Part shown: piece by piece, positions 1 to 8,055 of the stretch | Layout of the letters: every line of letters begins with the position of its first letter | Numbering within the stretch: position 1 is the stretch's first letter | Assembly: GCA_003001795.1 (NCBI GenBank) | Contig: PVNI01000005.1 | Span: 124,001 to 188,000, forward strand | Reading direction: 5' to 3' | DNA length: 64,000 nucleotides | Source of the DNA: Actinomadura viridilutea | Lineage (GTDB): Bacteria > Actinomycetota > Actinomycetes > Streptosporangiales > Streptosporangiaceae | Notes under the pieces: generated by a model | Database searches by the model: none | The model's input: only the letters and a program-made list of their open reading frames with translations | Told to the model about the DNA's origin: nothing | Position numbers and translations under genes: made by a program

Positions 1-183
1 GCCGCGCAGCGGCGCCGGGCCGGGCTTCGCCGGAGGCGACGCGCTCGCGGTCGCGGCGCCGCCGCCCGCCAGGGGCGGCCGGACCGGGTCGGACGACGCG
101 GACGAGCCGCCGTCCGTGCCGCACGCGGTCAGCCCGGCCAGACACAGCGCGAGACCGGCGGCCGCGCGTCGATGGGTGAGCAA
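1..183 (-). CDS. Lipoprotein, 3' part beyond the window edge
   Basis: The reading frame starts at a TTG at 183 with an AGGAGA ribosome site about 8 bases upstream, and runs off the left edge without a stop. The product begins with a basic start and a hydrophobic stretch ending in a lipobox (LTAC), followed by a Gly/Ser/Ala/Pro-rich linker. This is the pattern of a lipoprotein anchored to the outer face of the membrane. The functional domain lies outside the window, so no role can be given. The alternative is a secreted protein without lipidation, but the Cys sits where a lipobox needs it. Confidence 0.6.
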   Translation of the reverse strand, partial: MLTHRRAAAGLALCLAGLTACGTDGGSSASSDPVRPPLAGGGAATASASPPAKPGPAPLRG

Positions 184-322
184 CGACTGTCTCCTGGGGG
201 TGCGCCCGTCGCTGACCCTGCCAGTCTGCACGCGTGCGTCCGTTCGTCAAACGCCGACGCAGCCGCGGCGCCGCGCTCCCCCGTGCGCGGCCGCGGCTGC
301 GTTCCCCGATCCGCCCGATCGG

Positions 323-559
323 TCAGCGAAGCGCGTTCTCCTTGCCGAGGAGCGCGGCGAGAGCACGGGCCTCGTCCGCGTCCAGGCCCAGCACCACGCG
401 GGGACGCCCCCACGGGTGGTCGATCGAGTGGGCCACATAGCTGGCGACGGACTCCGACGCCTGGTCGGCCATGCCTCGCGCGTGCCGCCACTGCGCCCAC
501 GCGCGTTCGAGCTCGCTCGCCGCGCGCTGCGCGCACGACACCATCTCCGGATCACGCAC
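323..559 (-). CDS. Small hypothetical protein, 78 aa
   Basis: A GTG start at 559 has an AGGGGGG ribosome site 8 bases upstream; the frame is open further upstream but with unlikely low-complexity sequence. The 78-residue product is soluble, begins with VRDPEMVSCAQRAASELERA, is predicted helical, and has a conserved-looking core ending in a Leu/Ala-rich helix. I recognise no domain. It is a single gene between a lipoprotein gene and the lacI-type regulator, both on the same strand, with about 240 bases separating it from the regulator. It is probably a real conserved actinobacterial small protein, but the function is unknown. Confidence 0.5.
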   Translation of the reverse strand: MRDPEMVSCAQRAASELERAWAQWRHARGMADQASESVASYVAHSIDHPWGRPRVVLGLDADEARALAALLGKENALR

Positions 560-801
560 GGTGTGAACCCCCCTGGGTGAACATGATCCTTCCCCGTGTC
601 CCCTCGGCGGGACCCTCTCCCGGACGGGCGCCCGCCTGGACGGCGGTTCCCCCGACCCGTCGAATGTGTCACCCATTAACCCTTCCGCGACGCCCGTCGA
701 CCGCGTGATTACGGCAGGCTTTCCCGTCGCATTAGCAACGCGTAGCGAAGCCATGGCCTGCCGGACACGCGCGGCCCGGCGCCGCAGCTGGGGACGCCCC
801 G

Positions 802-2001
802 TCAGACCCCCTTCGGGGCGGGACCCGTCGTCGAGCGGACCACCAGATGGGGGACGACCAGGTTCTGCCGCGCCACCCGGGTCGGGTCCTCGATCCGGGC
901 GGTGAGCAGCTCGGCCGCCACCCGGCCCATGTCGCGGCGCGGCTGGTCCACGCTGGTCAGCGAGATGTGCCGGATCGCGGCCAGGTGCGTGTTGTCGTAG
1001 CCCACGATCGAGACCTGCTCGGGCACCGGCAGGCGCAGCTCGTCGGCGGCCGACAGCACGCCGGTCGCCACCAGGTCGTTCGGCGCGAAGATCGCCGTCG
1101 GCCGCGGAACGCGCGACAGCAGCGCGCGGGCGGCGAGGTAGCCGCCCTCCTCGGTGAAGTCGCCCGGCTCCACCATGATGTGGTCGGCGAGCCCGTGCCG
1201 CCGCATCGCCTTCTCGTACCCGGAGCGGCGGTAGCGGGCGGTGGTGGACCGCGCGCCCTCGATGTGCGCGATGCGCCGGTGGCCGAGCTCCACCAGGTGG
1301 TCGACGGCCAGGCTGGCGCCGAGCTCGTCGTCGTCCACCACGATGTCCACGCCGCTGACGTCGCGTTCGCCGACGACCACCACGGGGACGCTGGCGGCGG
1401 CCTCCTTCAGCGAGTCGGGCACGACGCTGAGCAGCACCAGGCCGTCCACCCGCATCTCGAGGAACGCCTCGACCGCCTCGGCCTCGAACATCGGGTCCCA
1501 GCGGCCGCTGCCGACCAGCATGCGCAGGCCCTCGCCGTGCAGGGTCTCCTGGAGCCCGTCGAGGAACTCGGCGAAGAACGGGTTGTGCAGGTCGGCGACG
1601 ATGGCGCCGATCAGCCTGGTGCGGCCCTCCACCAGGCTGCGTGCCACGGCGTTGGGCCGGTAGCCCAGCTCGCGCGCCGCCTGCAGCACGGCCTGCCGGC
1701 GCCGTTCGCTGACGTGCGGCGACCCGCGCATGACCAGCGACACCAGCGACTTGGACACGCCCGCGCGCTCGGCCACGTTGCGGATGGTGGGCTTGGGCGC
1801 GTTCGGGCCGGGCGGCACCGGCCGTCCCCCCGTCCGGCCTCCTGCGCGGCCCTCTCGGGCGTCGGCGGACGAGCCGCCGCCCCGCGGCGGCGGCACCTGG
1901 CCGTCCTGCCGCGGCGATTCGCCGCTGCGCGGCGCCGAAGACTCGCCGGACCGCGGCGCCGACCTCTCGTTACGCGGGGCCTTTCCTTCACCAGCTGACA
2001 T
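802..2001 (-). CDS. LacI-family transcriptional regulator
   Basis: The product is a dimeric/tetrameric DNA-binding repressor or activator of sugar metabolism type. The helix-turn-helix lies at about residues 71-95 (TIRNVAERAGVSKSLVSLVM), followed by the hinge helix (RPNAVARSLVEGRT) and the periplasmic-binding-protein-like effector domain (IGAIVADLHNPFFAEFLDGL onwards). The ATG at 2001 has GGACGGAG five bases upstream, so the 70-residue, Pro/Gly/Arg-rich N-terminal tail ahead of the HTH is probably translated; most LacI proteins begin only a few residues before the HTH. No sugar-uptake genes are next to it, so its ligand cannot be inferred. A divergent tetR-type gene starts 260 bases away. Confidence 0.9.
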   Translation of the reverse strand: MSAGEGKAPRNERSAPRSGESSAPRSGESPRQDGQVPPPRGGGSSADAREGRAGGRTGGRPVPPGPNAPKPTIRNVAERAGVSKSLVSLVMRGSPHVSERRRQAVLQAARELGYRPNAVARSLVEGRTRLIGAIVADLHNPFFAEFLDGLQETLHGEGLRMLVGSGRWDPMFEAEAVEAFLEMRVDGLVLLSVVPDSLKEAAASVPVVVVGERDVSGVDIVVDDDELGASLAVDHLVELGHRRIAHIEGARSTTARYRRSGYEKAMRRHGLADHIMVEPGDFTEEGGYLAARALLSRVPRPTAIFAPNDLVATGVLSAADELRLPVPEQVSIVGYDNTHLAAIRHISLTSVDQPRRDMGRVAAELLTARIEDPTRVARQNLVVPHLVVRSTTGPAPKGV

Positions 2002-2261
2002 GGCACTCCGTCCAGGGGGCCTGCAGGTCCTGCCGCCGTGGCGCCCCAGAGCCCGCGCACGGGGGTCGGTGCGCCTTCCTCACTCGGGGAGGAGAAGCCA
2101 TGATGCCTCGACTTCGCCCGATATCGTCGCAACAATGAGTAACGGGCTGCCGTCAATGGCAGTTCAGGGCTGTGGTGTTTCGGATCACATCGCCACGTCC
2201 GCCCAGGCTGGCGCCGTCGAACCGCACCGGACCCCCCGTCGCACTCGGATACGCTTCCCGG

Positions 2262-2954
2262 GTGGCAGAACACGCGGTGACCGACGAGCAGGCGCGCACG
2301 GAGCGCCCCCGGCGCAGCCGGCGCAGGCTGAGCGTCGACGAGCGCCGTGAGGAGCTCATCGAGGCGGCGCTCGGGCTGTTCAGCACGCGGCCTCCCGAGG
2401 ACGTGTCGATCGACGACGTCGCGGCGGCCGCCGGCGCCTCGCGGGCGCTGGTCTACCACTACTTCGGCGGCAAGCAGGAGCTGTACCTCGCGGCGCTCAC
2501 CAGCGCGGCGCGCCAGCTGTCGGACCTGCTCGAACCGCCCACCGAGGGCAAGCCGCTGGACCGGCTGCGGATCTCCCTGGAACGTTACTTCGACTTCGCG
2601 GAGAGCCACGCGGCGGGCTTCACGGCGCTGCTGCGCGGCGGCCCGGCCGACCGCTCCGGCGAGGTCGGCGAGATCGTCGACAACGTCCGCCAGCTGCTGC
2701 TCGGCCGCATCCTGCACACCGTGGGCATCGCCGACCCCGGGCCGGTGCTGCGCATCACCCTGCGCTCCTGGATGGCCGCGGTCGAGACGGCCGGGCTGGA
2801 CTGGCTGGAGAACCGCGACATCCCGCGCGCCGACCTGGAGCGCCTGCTCGTGGACCACCTGGTCGTCATGCTGCGCGCCGCGGGACGGCACGACCCGGTG
2901 ACCGCCGAACTGTTCGACCGCCTGTCCCAGGAAGAACTCGGCCCGGACCACTGA
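2262..2954 (+). CDS. TetR-family transcriptional regulator
   Basis: The N-terminal TetR DNA-binding domain is clear. Helices run from LSVDERREELIEAALGLF through the recognition motif VSIDDVAAAAGASRALVYHY to FGGKQELYLAAL. A divergent all-helical ligand-binding domain of about 150 residues follows. The start is uncertain. I chose GTG 2262; GTG 2277 and an in-frame ATG at 2172 are alternatives, and none has a strong ribosome site. The gene is divergent from lacI and has no co-directional partner, so it may regulate itself or a distant target. The product is 230 residues, normal for the family. Confidence 0.85.
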   Translation: MAEHAVTDEQARTERPRRSRRRLSVDERREELIEAALGLFSTRPPEDVSIDDVAAAAGASRALVYHYFGGKQELYLAALTSAARQLSDLLEPPTEGKPLDRLRISLERYFDFAESHAAGFTALLRGGPADRSGEVGEIVDNVRQLLLGRILHTVGIADPGPVLRITLRSWMAAVETAGLDWLENRDIPRADLERLLVDHLVVMLRAAGRHDPVTAELFDRLSQEELGPDH

Positions 2955-3937
2955 CCCGCCCTCAGGCCCGCCAGACGCGAACCACGAACGGCACGACGCA
3001 CCGAACATCCGTCCGCACCCGCTGCCCGGACCGGTGATCACGCCCCGCGGCGAGCCGACAACCGGCCTCGACACGGCGGACGCGCGACCAGGCAGGCGGC
3101 CCCAGGGCATGCGCCCTCGGCGCAGCCCGATCAGCGGGCCGTCCGTTACGGCGCGCGGGCAAACCCGCGTCCACCTGAAACCCCCTTGGCGACCGAGACC
3201 GACGTGAAGCCTGACGCGGCTCGATCAGCGGGCTGCCGATCTTCGACGGCGCACGCGGGCCGACCCGCCAGGCACCCGCCCTCGGCGCTTGAGGCGGGCA
3301 GGAAGCGCCCGTGGCGCAGCAGGTCGGCGAGCGACCGGTCCTCGCGGCAGACGTGCGCGGCCTGGCGGTCGCCAGGGCGATCACGTCGCCCCGAGGCGCT
3401 CGGGAACCGCTCCTGACGCAGCAGGACGAGCTGCGCGTCCGAGCCGTCCCCGATGCGGCCCGATGAGCGGGCTGCCGGTCCTCGACGTGCCCGCGGGCGA
3501 GCCTGCGGCTGCCCGTCCCCCCATGGCGCCCGAGGTGGGCGCGCGTCTCGGTGACGCGGTATGGCGCGGCCTGACGCTCGGTGAGGCGCCATGCCGCCAA
3601 GGTGAGTTGGCCCAGGACCACGTCGTCCGTGGTCCTGGGCCTCGTCCAGGGGGCCCCTGAACAGCCGAACCGCCGTTCAGCGGCCTCCTGGCCGCCCCCC
3701 ACTGCTGTGCTGTGTGCGTTTCGGCGGATGTCGCCGGCCACGTGGTGCCGGCCACGGGGAGCGGCTCCCCGAGCCGCGGTCAGCCGCGGCGACGGCGAGG
3801 AACGTACCCTCGCGTCCTCGGCTCACCGTCTCCGCTGCGGAGACGACCCCGTTCCCCTGCTCGACCGCTACCGCCGCGGGAGATGTCCTCCCCCACCCCC
3901 GGCGACGGCCGACGCGGGGCCCGCCGATCGGAGTGCG
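2955..3937. other. About 980 bases with no supported gene, containing imperfect direct repeats
   Basis: Open frames exist on both strands, but they are Arg/Ala/Pro-rich shadows without ribosome sites or recognisable domains. The stretch holds imperfect direct repeats: GATCAGCGGGC at 3129 and 3223, and GATGAGCGGGC at 3462. The last two extend to 25 bases with only three differences (3223-3247 and 3462-3486). A strong hairpin lies at 3609-3641. It may be a decayed coding region. Confidence 0.5.
3609..3641. terminator. Perfect 14-bp hairpin
   Basis: GGCCCAGGACCACG (3609-3622) is the exact reverse complement of 3628-3641, with a 5-base loop. There is no T-run. It stands 300 bases downstream of bldC and could act as a terminator for that gene or for nothing now present. 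Confidence 0.45.
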
Positions 3938-4140
3938 CTACTCCGACCGCTGCTGCGGGATTCCCGCCAGCAGCGCCCGCACCTCAGCCTCGCGGTAGCG
4001 CCGGTGTCCCCCAGGGTGCGGATGGAGGTCAACTTTCCGGCCTTCGCCCACCGCGTGACGGTCTTGGGGTCGACGCGGAACATCGTCGCCACCTCTGCCG
4101 GCGTCAGCAGGGGCTCGGCCTCTGGCGTACGTGCTGACAT
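3938..4140 (-). pseudogene. bldC: bldC, MerR-like developmental regulator, with a single-base frameshift
   Basis: BldC is a small MerR-type winged-helix DNA-binding protein that holds back sporulation in Streptomyces and binds head-to-tail on direct repeats. From the ATG at 4140 the frame encodes MSARTPEAEPLLTPAEVATM and continues through DPKTVTRWAKAGKLTSIRTLG, nearly identical to known BldC. The frame then breaks. Adding one C to the C5 run at 4008-4012 (a G run on the coding strand) restores GHRRYREAEVRALLAGIPQQ, then RSE and a TAG at 3940-3938, giving the family's normal 67 residues. As written, translation instead runs out of frame to about 3868. The rest is fully conserved and the fault lies in a homopolymer, so a sequencing error or a very recent mutation is most likely. 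GGAGGAGAGG upstream serves as the ribosome site. Confidence 0.9.
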
Positions 4141-4409
4141 GTGTGCGGCCTCTCCTCCGTGGACCGATGACAGCGATCCTGCGATTGATCTCGCGGTCAC
4201 TGATGTCCCCTATGGCCCGAAAGAGCCACTATGACATCACAACGTGTAACCTTGCCACCACTCAACGCAACAAGCAAGTTCCTGGCCGTAGTTGCATGGG
4301 AACATCCCCGCAGAGACGGGTCGCGACGAGCACACGGCGGCAACTGGGTCACGCTGCGTGATTCTAGCGACACGTATAGTCGTATCGCGCGCGGATTCGG
4401 GAAATTTGT

Positions 4410-5327
4410 TCAGTTCGCCGATTCAAGGGCCCGTACGCGGCGCCAGCGGTCCAGGAGGCGCTTGTGCATCGCCACCGCCAGCTCCACCTCGCCGCGCTCC
4501 AGGGCCGCCAGCGCCACGGCGGTCTCGGCCACCGACTCGTCGGCCCGCAGCCACCGGTCGTCCAGCAGGTGAACCAGACCGCCATAATCCAGTTCCACCA
4601 GGGAACGAGGATGGAACCCCGCCAGCCACCTGCCGAGCTCCTCCAGACGCCCGGCTCCCGGCGCCATCGTGTCGTCGTCCCCGTCGCCGAGACGGGTGCG
4701 GACGATCCGCAGCGACTCCTCCACCCGGTGACGGGCACCGGGCATCGCCGTCACATAGATGAGGGTACGCGTCGTCGCCGCCGTGGTCGGTCGACATCCG
4801 GCGTGTTCCCCCAGTCCGGCGGCGGATTCCCGCTTACCGGACGTGCCGTCCCCGAGCAGCAGGCACCGCTCGGCGGAGGCGAACGGCACGAACCACGCGG
4901 TCGGTATGTGCCACGTGCTGGTCAGGATGTGCGGCCGCAGGGTGCGCCCGGCGTTCTTCCAGCGCTCGAAGTCGCGTTCCAGGCGACCGGTGACCTCGGG
5001 CGGCGCGAACATCGGCATCAGGCGGGCGGGCGTCCGCTCCCGGAAGCGCTCGTAGGCCAGCCATGACCGCAGCCGTGTGCCCCAGGGGCAGATGTACAGC
5101 GTGTCGCCGGACCGCCGCACATAGGCGTCCTGGCTCTCCAGCTCGGGGGCGAGCCGCGGCGGATCCGCCACCAGGCGCCGCACCGCCTCCCGATGCTCGA
5201 CGGCGAGGGCGTACGTCCGCTTGGGGCGCCGCCGGGACTCGGCGTAGGCCGTCCACAGCGTCCGCGCGGGCTCGGGGAAGGCGGTCACCGGCTCATATAC
5301 CCGTAGGTACGCGGCGTACGGAAGCAC
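4410..5327 (-). CDS. Conserved actinobacterial protein next to vdh, function unknown
   Basis: The 305-residue product starts MVLPYAAYLRVYEPVTAFPE. I chose the GTG at 5327 because this block is the start I remember for the protein found between bldC and the valine dehydrogenase gene in Streptomyces. An upstream GTG at 5369 in the same frame is possible; neither has a good ribosome site. The product is soluble, without signal peptide, rich in Arg, Trp and Leu, with one Cys-Pro-Trp (ICPWGTRLRSWLAYERF) segment and a C-terminal helical part. It reads toward bldC and is divergent from vdh. No enzymatic motif is recognisable. Confidence 0.7.
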   Translation of the reverse strand: MLPYAAYLRVYEPVTAFPEPARTLWTAYAESRRRPKRTYALAVEHREAVRRLVADPPRLAPELESQDAYVRRSGDTLYICPWGTRLRSWLAYERFRERTPARLMPMFAPPEVTGRLERDFERWKNAGRTLRPHILTSTWHIPTAWFVPFASAERCLLLGDGTSGKRESAAGLGEHAGCRPTTAATTRTLIYVTAMPGARHRVEESLRIVRTRLGDGDDDTMAPGAGRLEELGRWLAGFHPRSLVELDYGGLVHLLDDRWLRADESVAETAVALAALERGEVELAVAMHKRLLDRWRRVRALESAN

Positions 5328-5473
5328 AACCGCATCGTGACACGAGCCACACCGAACCGCTGGGAGCACCGCGCGGCCGAGATCGGCGCGTTACGCGAAT
5401 CTGCCGGTGGGGGGCGGCGCCAGGGCCGCTACCGGCCCTAATCTGATCTCAAGACAGAGAGGAGGGCACTACC

Positions 5474-6556
5474 GTGCCTAATGTCTTCGCACCGCCCCAC
5501 AAGGGCGCAGAACCCCGTCACGAGCAGGTCGTCTTCTGTCAGGACGAGGCCAGCGGACTGCGCGCCATCATCGCGATCTACTCCACGGCGCTCGGCCCGG
5601 CACTGGGCGGCACCCGCTTCTACCCCTACCGCACGGAGGACGAGGCGCTGGCCGACGTGCTCAACCTGTCCCGGGGCATGGCGTACAAGAACGCCCTGGC
5701 CGGGCTGGACCACGGCGGCGGCAAGGCGGTGATCATCGGTGATCCCGCCGTCGACAAGTCCGAGGCGCTGCTGCGCGCCTACGGCCGGTTCGTCCAGTCG
5801 CTCGGCGGCCGCTACTACACCGCCTGCGACGTCGGCACCTACAGCGAGGACATGGACGTCGTGGCGCGCGAGTCGCGCTTCGTCACGGGCCGGACGGTCG
5901 CCAACGGCGGCGCCGGCGACTCGTCCGTCCTGACCGCCTTCGGAGTGTTCCAGGGCATGCGGGCCGCGGCCGAGACCGTGTGGGGCTCCCCCACCCTGCG
6001 CGGCAAGCGGGTAGGCGTCGAAGGCGTCGGCAAGGTCGGCCACCGGCTGGTGGAGCACCTGCGCGAGGACGGCGCCGAGGTGGTGATCTGCGACGTCAAC
6101 GAGCAGGCGGTCGAGCGGGTCCGGGCCCGGCACCCGGAGGTCGAGGTCGTCGACGACAGGGACGCGCTGATCCGCACCGACCTGGACGTGTACGCCCCGT
6201 GCGCCCTGGGCGGCTCGCTCGACGACGACACCGTCCCCGTCCTCACCGCCAAGATCGTCTGCGGCGCGGCCAACAACCAGCTGGCCCACGCGGGGATCGA
6301 GAAGCGGCTGGCCGACCGCGACGTGCTCTACGCCCCCGACTACGTGGTCAACTCCGGCGGCGTGATCCAGGTCGCCGACGAGATCCGCGGCTTCGATTTC
6401 GACCGTGCCAAGGCCCGCGCGTCCGGCATCTACGAGACCACCAAGCGGATCTTCGCCCTGGCGGCCGACGAGGGCGTGCCCCCCGCCGTCGCCGCCGACC
6501 GCCTGGCCGAGCGGCGCATGTCCGAGATCGGCCGCCTGCGCGGCATCCTCCTCTGA
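5474..6556 (+). CDS. vdh: Valine/leucine dehydrogenase
   Basis: This NAD-dependent enzyme oxidatively deaminates branched-chain amino acids to 2-oxo acids in the cytosol, releasing ammonia. The 360-residue product has the Glu/Leu/Phe/Val dehydrogenase fold. The N-terminal substrate domain contains the catalytic-Lys segment ([17 protein letters not shown]). The Rossmann domain begins at [20 protein letters not shown] and includes the CGAANNQL motif. Start is GTG 5474 with GGAGG 8 bases upstream. A 12-bp hairpin follows the gene. In Streptomyces this activity supplies precursors of branched fatty acids and macrolides. The 2-oxoacid dehydrogenase operon at 32-35.7 kb could use its products, but that link is inference. 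Confidence 0.92.
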   Translation: MPNVFAPPHKGAEPRHEQVVFCQDEASGLRAIIAIYSTALGPALGGTRFYPYRTEDEALADVLNLSRGMAYKNALAGLDHGGGKAVIIGDPAVDKSEALLRAYGRFVQSLGGRYYTACDVGTYSEDMDVVARESRFVTGRTVANGGAGDSSVLTAFGVFQGMRAAAETVWGSPTLRGKRVGVEGVGKVGHRLVEHLREDGAEVVICDVNEQAVERVRARHPEVEVVDDRDALIRTDLDVYAPCALGGSLDDDTVPVLTAKIVCGAANNQLAHAGIEKRLADRDVLYAPDYVVNSGGVIQVADEIRGFDFDRAKARASGIYETTKRIFALAADEGVPPAVAADRLAERRMSEIGRLRGILL

Positions 6557-6580
6557 CCCAGCCCCCGACACACACGACAT

Positions 6581-6619
6581 CGGCCTGCCCGGGACGCCCC
6601 CGTACCTCCGGGCAGGCCG
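6581..6619 (+). terminator. Terminator hairpin after vdh
   Basis: CGGCCTGCCCGG (6581-6592) and its exact reverse complement (6608-6619) form a 12-bp stem with a 15-base loop, 24 bases after the vdh stop. No T-run follows, as is common in high-GC actinomycetes. Confidence 0.65.
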
Positions 6620-6896
6620 CTCCTTACCTACGCACCGCGCCGTCCCCAGGCCCGGCCATGCTTCGGCCAGGGTTGCGGTTCGCTGGTGGCGTGTCGGCTT
6701 GGATCGGTGAACTCGCAACCACCGGATACACTGGGGTTCGCCGTAAGGGGGCGTGCGCCACGTACTGACGATGTACCGAGCCGGGCGCAAAACGGGTACG
6801 GTTGTACCCGTGACTGACGCATGGCTCATCAGGCACCGGTTCGTGTGGCGCGTTGATGGGCCCACATAAGCCCTGACCATCGAGGGGGTCGAGCCA
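6620..6896 (+). promoter_or_regulatory. Leader of the DUF3073 gene with a perfect palindrome
   Basis: No gene is seen between vdh and the DUF3073 gene (6557-6896). At 6792-6811 ACGGGTAC and GTACCCGT are perfect arms around GGTT, about 85 bases before the start codon. It may be an operator or a short RNA hairpin. Confidence 0.35.
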
Positions 6897-7115
6897 ATGG
6901 GTCGCGGCCGAGCCAAGGCCAAGCAGGTGAAGGTTGCCCGGCAGCTCAAGTACCGGACCGGCAACACGGACCTCGACCGCCTGAAGAGCGAGCTGGGAGT
7001 CTCCGACTCCTCCCCCAGCGACTCCTACGACTACGACGATCTCGCCGAGAAGTACGCCGACTACGCCGACGACTACGGGACCGAGGACCGCAAGGACGGC
7101 ACCTCCGCCCGCTGA
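6897..7115 (+). CDS. DUF3073 protein
   Basis: The 72-residue product has a basic N-terminal half (MGRGRAKAKQVKVARQLKYR) and an acidic, Tyr/Asp-rich tail with repeated YADYADDYG-like units. This is the hallmark of DUF3073, a family confined to Actinobacteria and of unknown function. The ATG at 6897 follows a GAGGGGGTCGAG ribosome site. It sits between vdh and the purM-purF pair, the same neighbourhood as in Streptomyces from memory. A very strong hairpin with a GCGA tetraloop follows. The split charge suggests binding to nucleic acid or ribosomes, but that is a guess. Confidence 0.85.
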   Translation: MGRGRAKAKQVKVARQLKYRTGNTDLDRLKSELGVSDSSPSDSYDYDDLAEKYADYADDYGTEDRKDGTSAR

Positions 7116-7134
7116 TCACGGTACTCGGAGCGAG

Positions 7135-7170
7135 GAGCAGTATGCCCGCAGCGATGCGGACATACTGCTC
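7135..7170. terminator. Strong bidirectional terminator
   Basis: A 16-bp stem with one mismatch (7135-7150 with 7155-7170) is closed by a GCGA (GNRA) tetraloop and followed by TTCGCTATTT. It lies 19 bases after the DUF3073 stop and faces the convergent ydcF-like gene. Confidence 0.8.
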
Positions 7171-7307
7171 TTCGCTATTTCACCGGGGACGCTCCCCGCT
7201 CCTGTCGGGCGACGGCGCGTCGGCGGCCGTCCGGCGCCGGGGCCTTCGGCCGTCCGTCACCGGTTGAAGACCCTGTCGATTGAAGGCCCTGTCGGGTGGC
7301 GAATTTT

Positions 7308-7982
7308 TTACCCGGCGTCGTCCTCGGCCAGGGCCTGGCGCACTCCCGGCTCCGGGCGGCCCAGCACGGCCGGGTCGGGACGGACGATCAGCGTGGCCAC
7401 GGCCTTCAGCATCGCCAGCGGCTCGCGCGCGTAGCCGAACGCCGTCGCGGGAGGGCGGGCGGCCAGACTGTCGTCGCCGACGCCCCACGCGTCCAGGCCG
7501 GCAGCCCGGCACAGCGCCACCGCCCGCGGCAGGTGGAAGTTCTGCGTGACCACCGTCACCTTCTCCACCCCGAAGATCCGCTTGGCGCGGACGCAGGAGT
7601 CCCAGGTGTCCAGGCCCGCGAAGTCGCGGACGATCCTGCGCTCCGGCACGCCGCGGGCGATCAGGTGGTCGCGCATCACGGTCGGCTCGTCGTAGCCGCG
7701 GACCCGGTTGTCCCCCGACACCAGCAGCACCCGCACCTTGCCCCGCCGGTACAGGTCGGCGGCCAGGTCCAGGCGGCGGGCCAGCAGCGTGGTCGGCCGG
7801 CCGTCCCGGATGCCCGCGCCCAGCACCAGCGCGACCGGCGCGTCCGGGACGTCCTCGGGCCCGGCGCGGCGGTCGGCGGTCTTCGCGTACGCCCAGGCCA
7901 GCGGCGCCAGCACCGTGTAGACCCCGAGGCCGGCCAGGACCGTCAGCGGCGCGGCCCACCGGCGCAGACGCATCCTGATCAC
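7308..7982 (-). CDS. YdcF/SanA-like DUF218 membrane protein
   Basis: The product starts with a basic segment and one membrane helix (AAPLTVLAGLGVYTVLAPLA), placing the rest outside the cell. The DUF218 domain follows, with the family motifs VALVLGAGIRDGRPTTLLARRL, VLLVSGDNR, the acidic switch GYDEPTVM, and DTWDSCVRAKRIFGV plus TQNFHLPRAVALCR. SanA in enterobacteria supports the envelope barrier and vancomycin tolerance; YdcF binds S-adenosylmethionine. GTG 7982 or ATG 7973 are the plausible starts, both lacking a clear ribosome site. The gene lies just downstream of purM (73 bases) on the same strand and may be cotranscribed with it. Confidence 0.8.
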   Translation of the reverse strand: MIRMRLRRWAAPLTVLAGLGVYTVLAPLAWAYAKTADRRAGPEDVPDAPVALVLGAGIRDGRPTTLLARRLDLAADLYRRGKVRVLLVSGDNRVRGYDEPTVMRDHLIARGVPERRIVRDFAGLDTWDSCVRAKRIFGVEKVTVVTQNFHLPRAVALCRAAGLDAWGVGDDSLAARPPATAFGYAREPLAMLKAVATLIVRPDPAVLGRPEPGVRQALAEDDAG

Positions 7983-8055
7983 GTCGAGTGCGACGACCGC
8001 CGCCCGTCCCGGGTTTCCCGCCCGCGGCGGCGGAATCCGACCGCGCACGCCCGCG

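Noticed and set aside
3938..4140. Programmed frameshift in bldC
   Set aside because: No stimulatory structure or slippery heptamer is apparent, and homologues need no frameshift; an indel is simpler.
4298..4333. CRISPR array near bldC
   Set aside because: Only one imperfect repeat-like sequence is present, without spacers, so an array is not supported.
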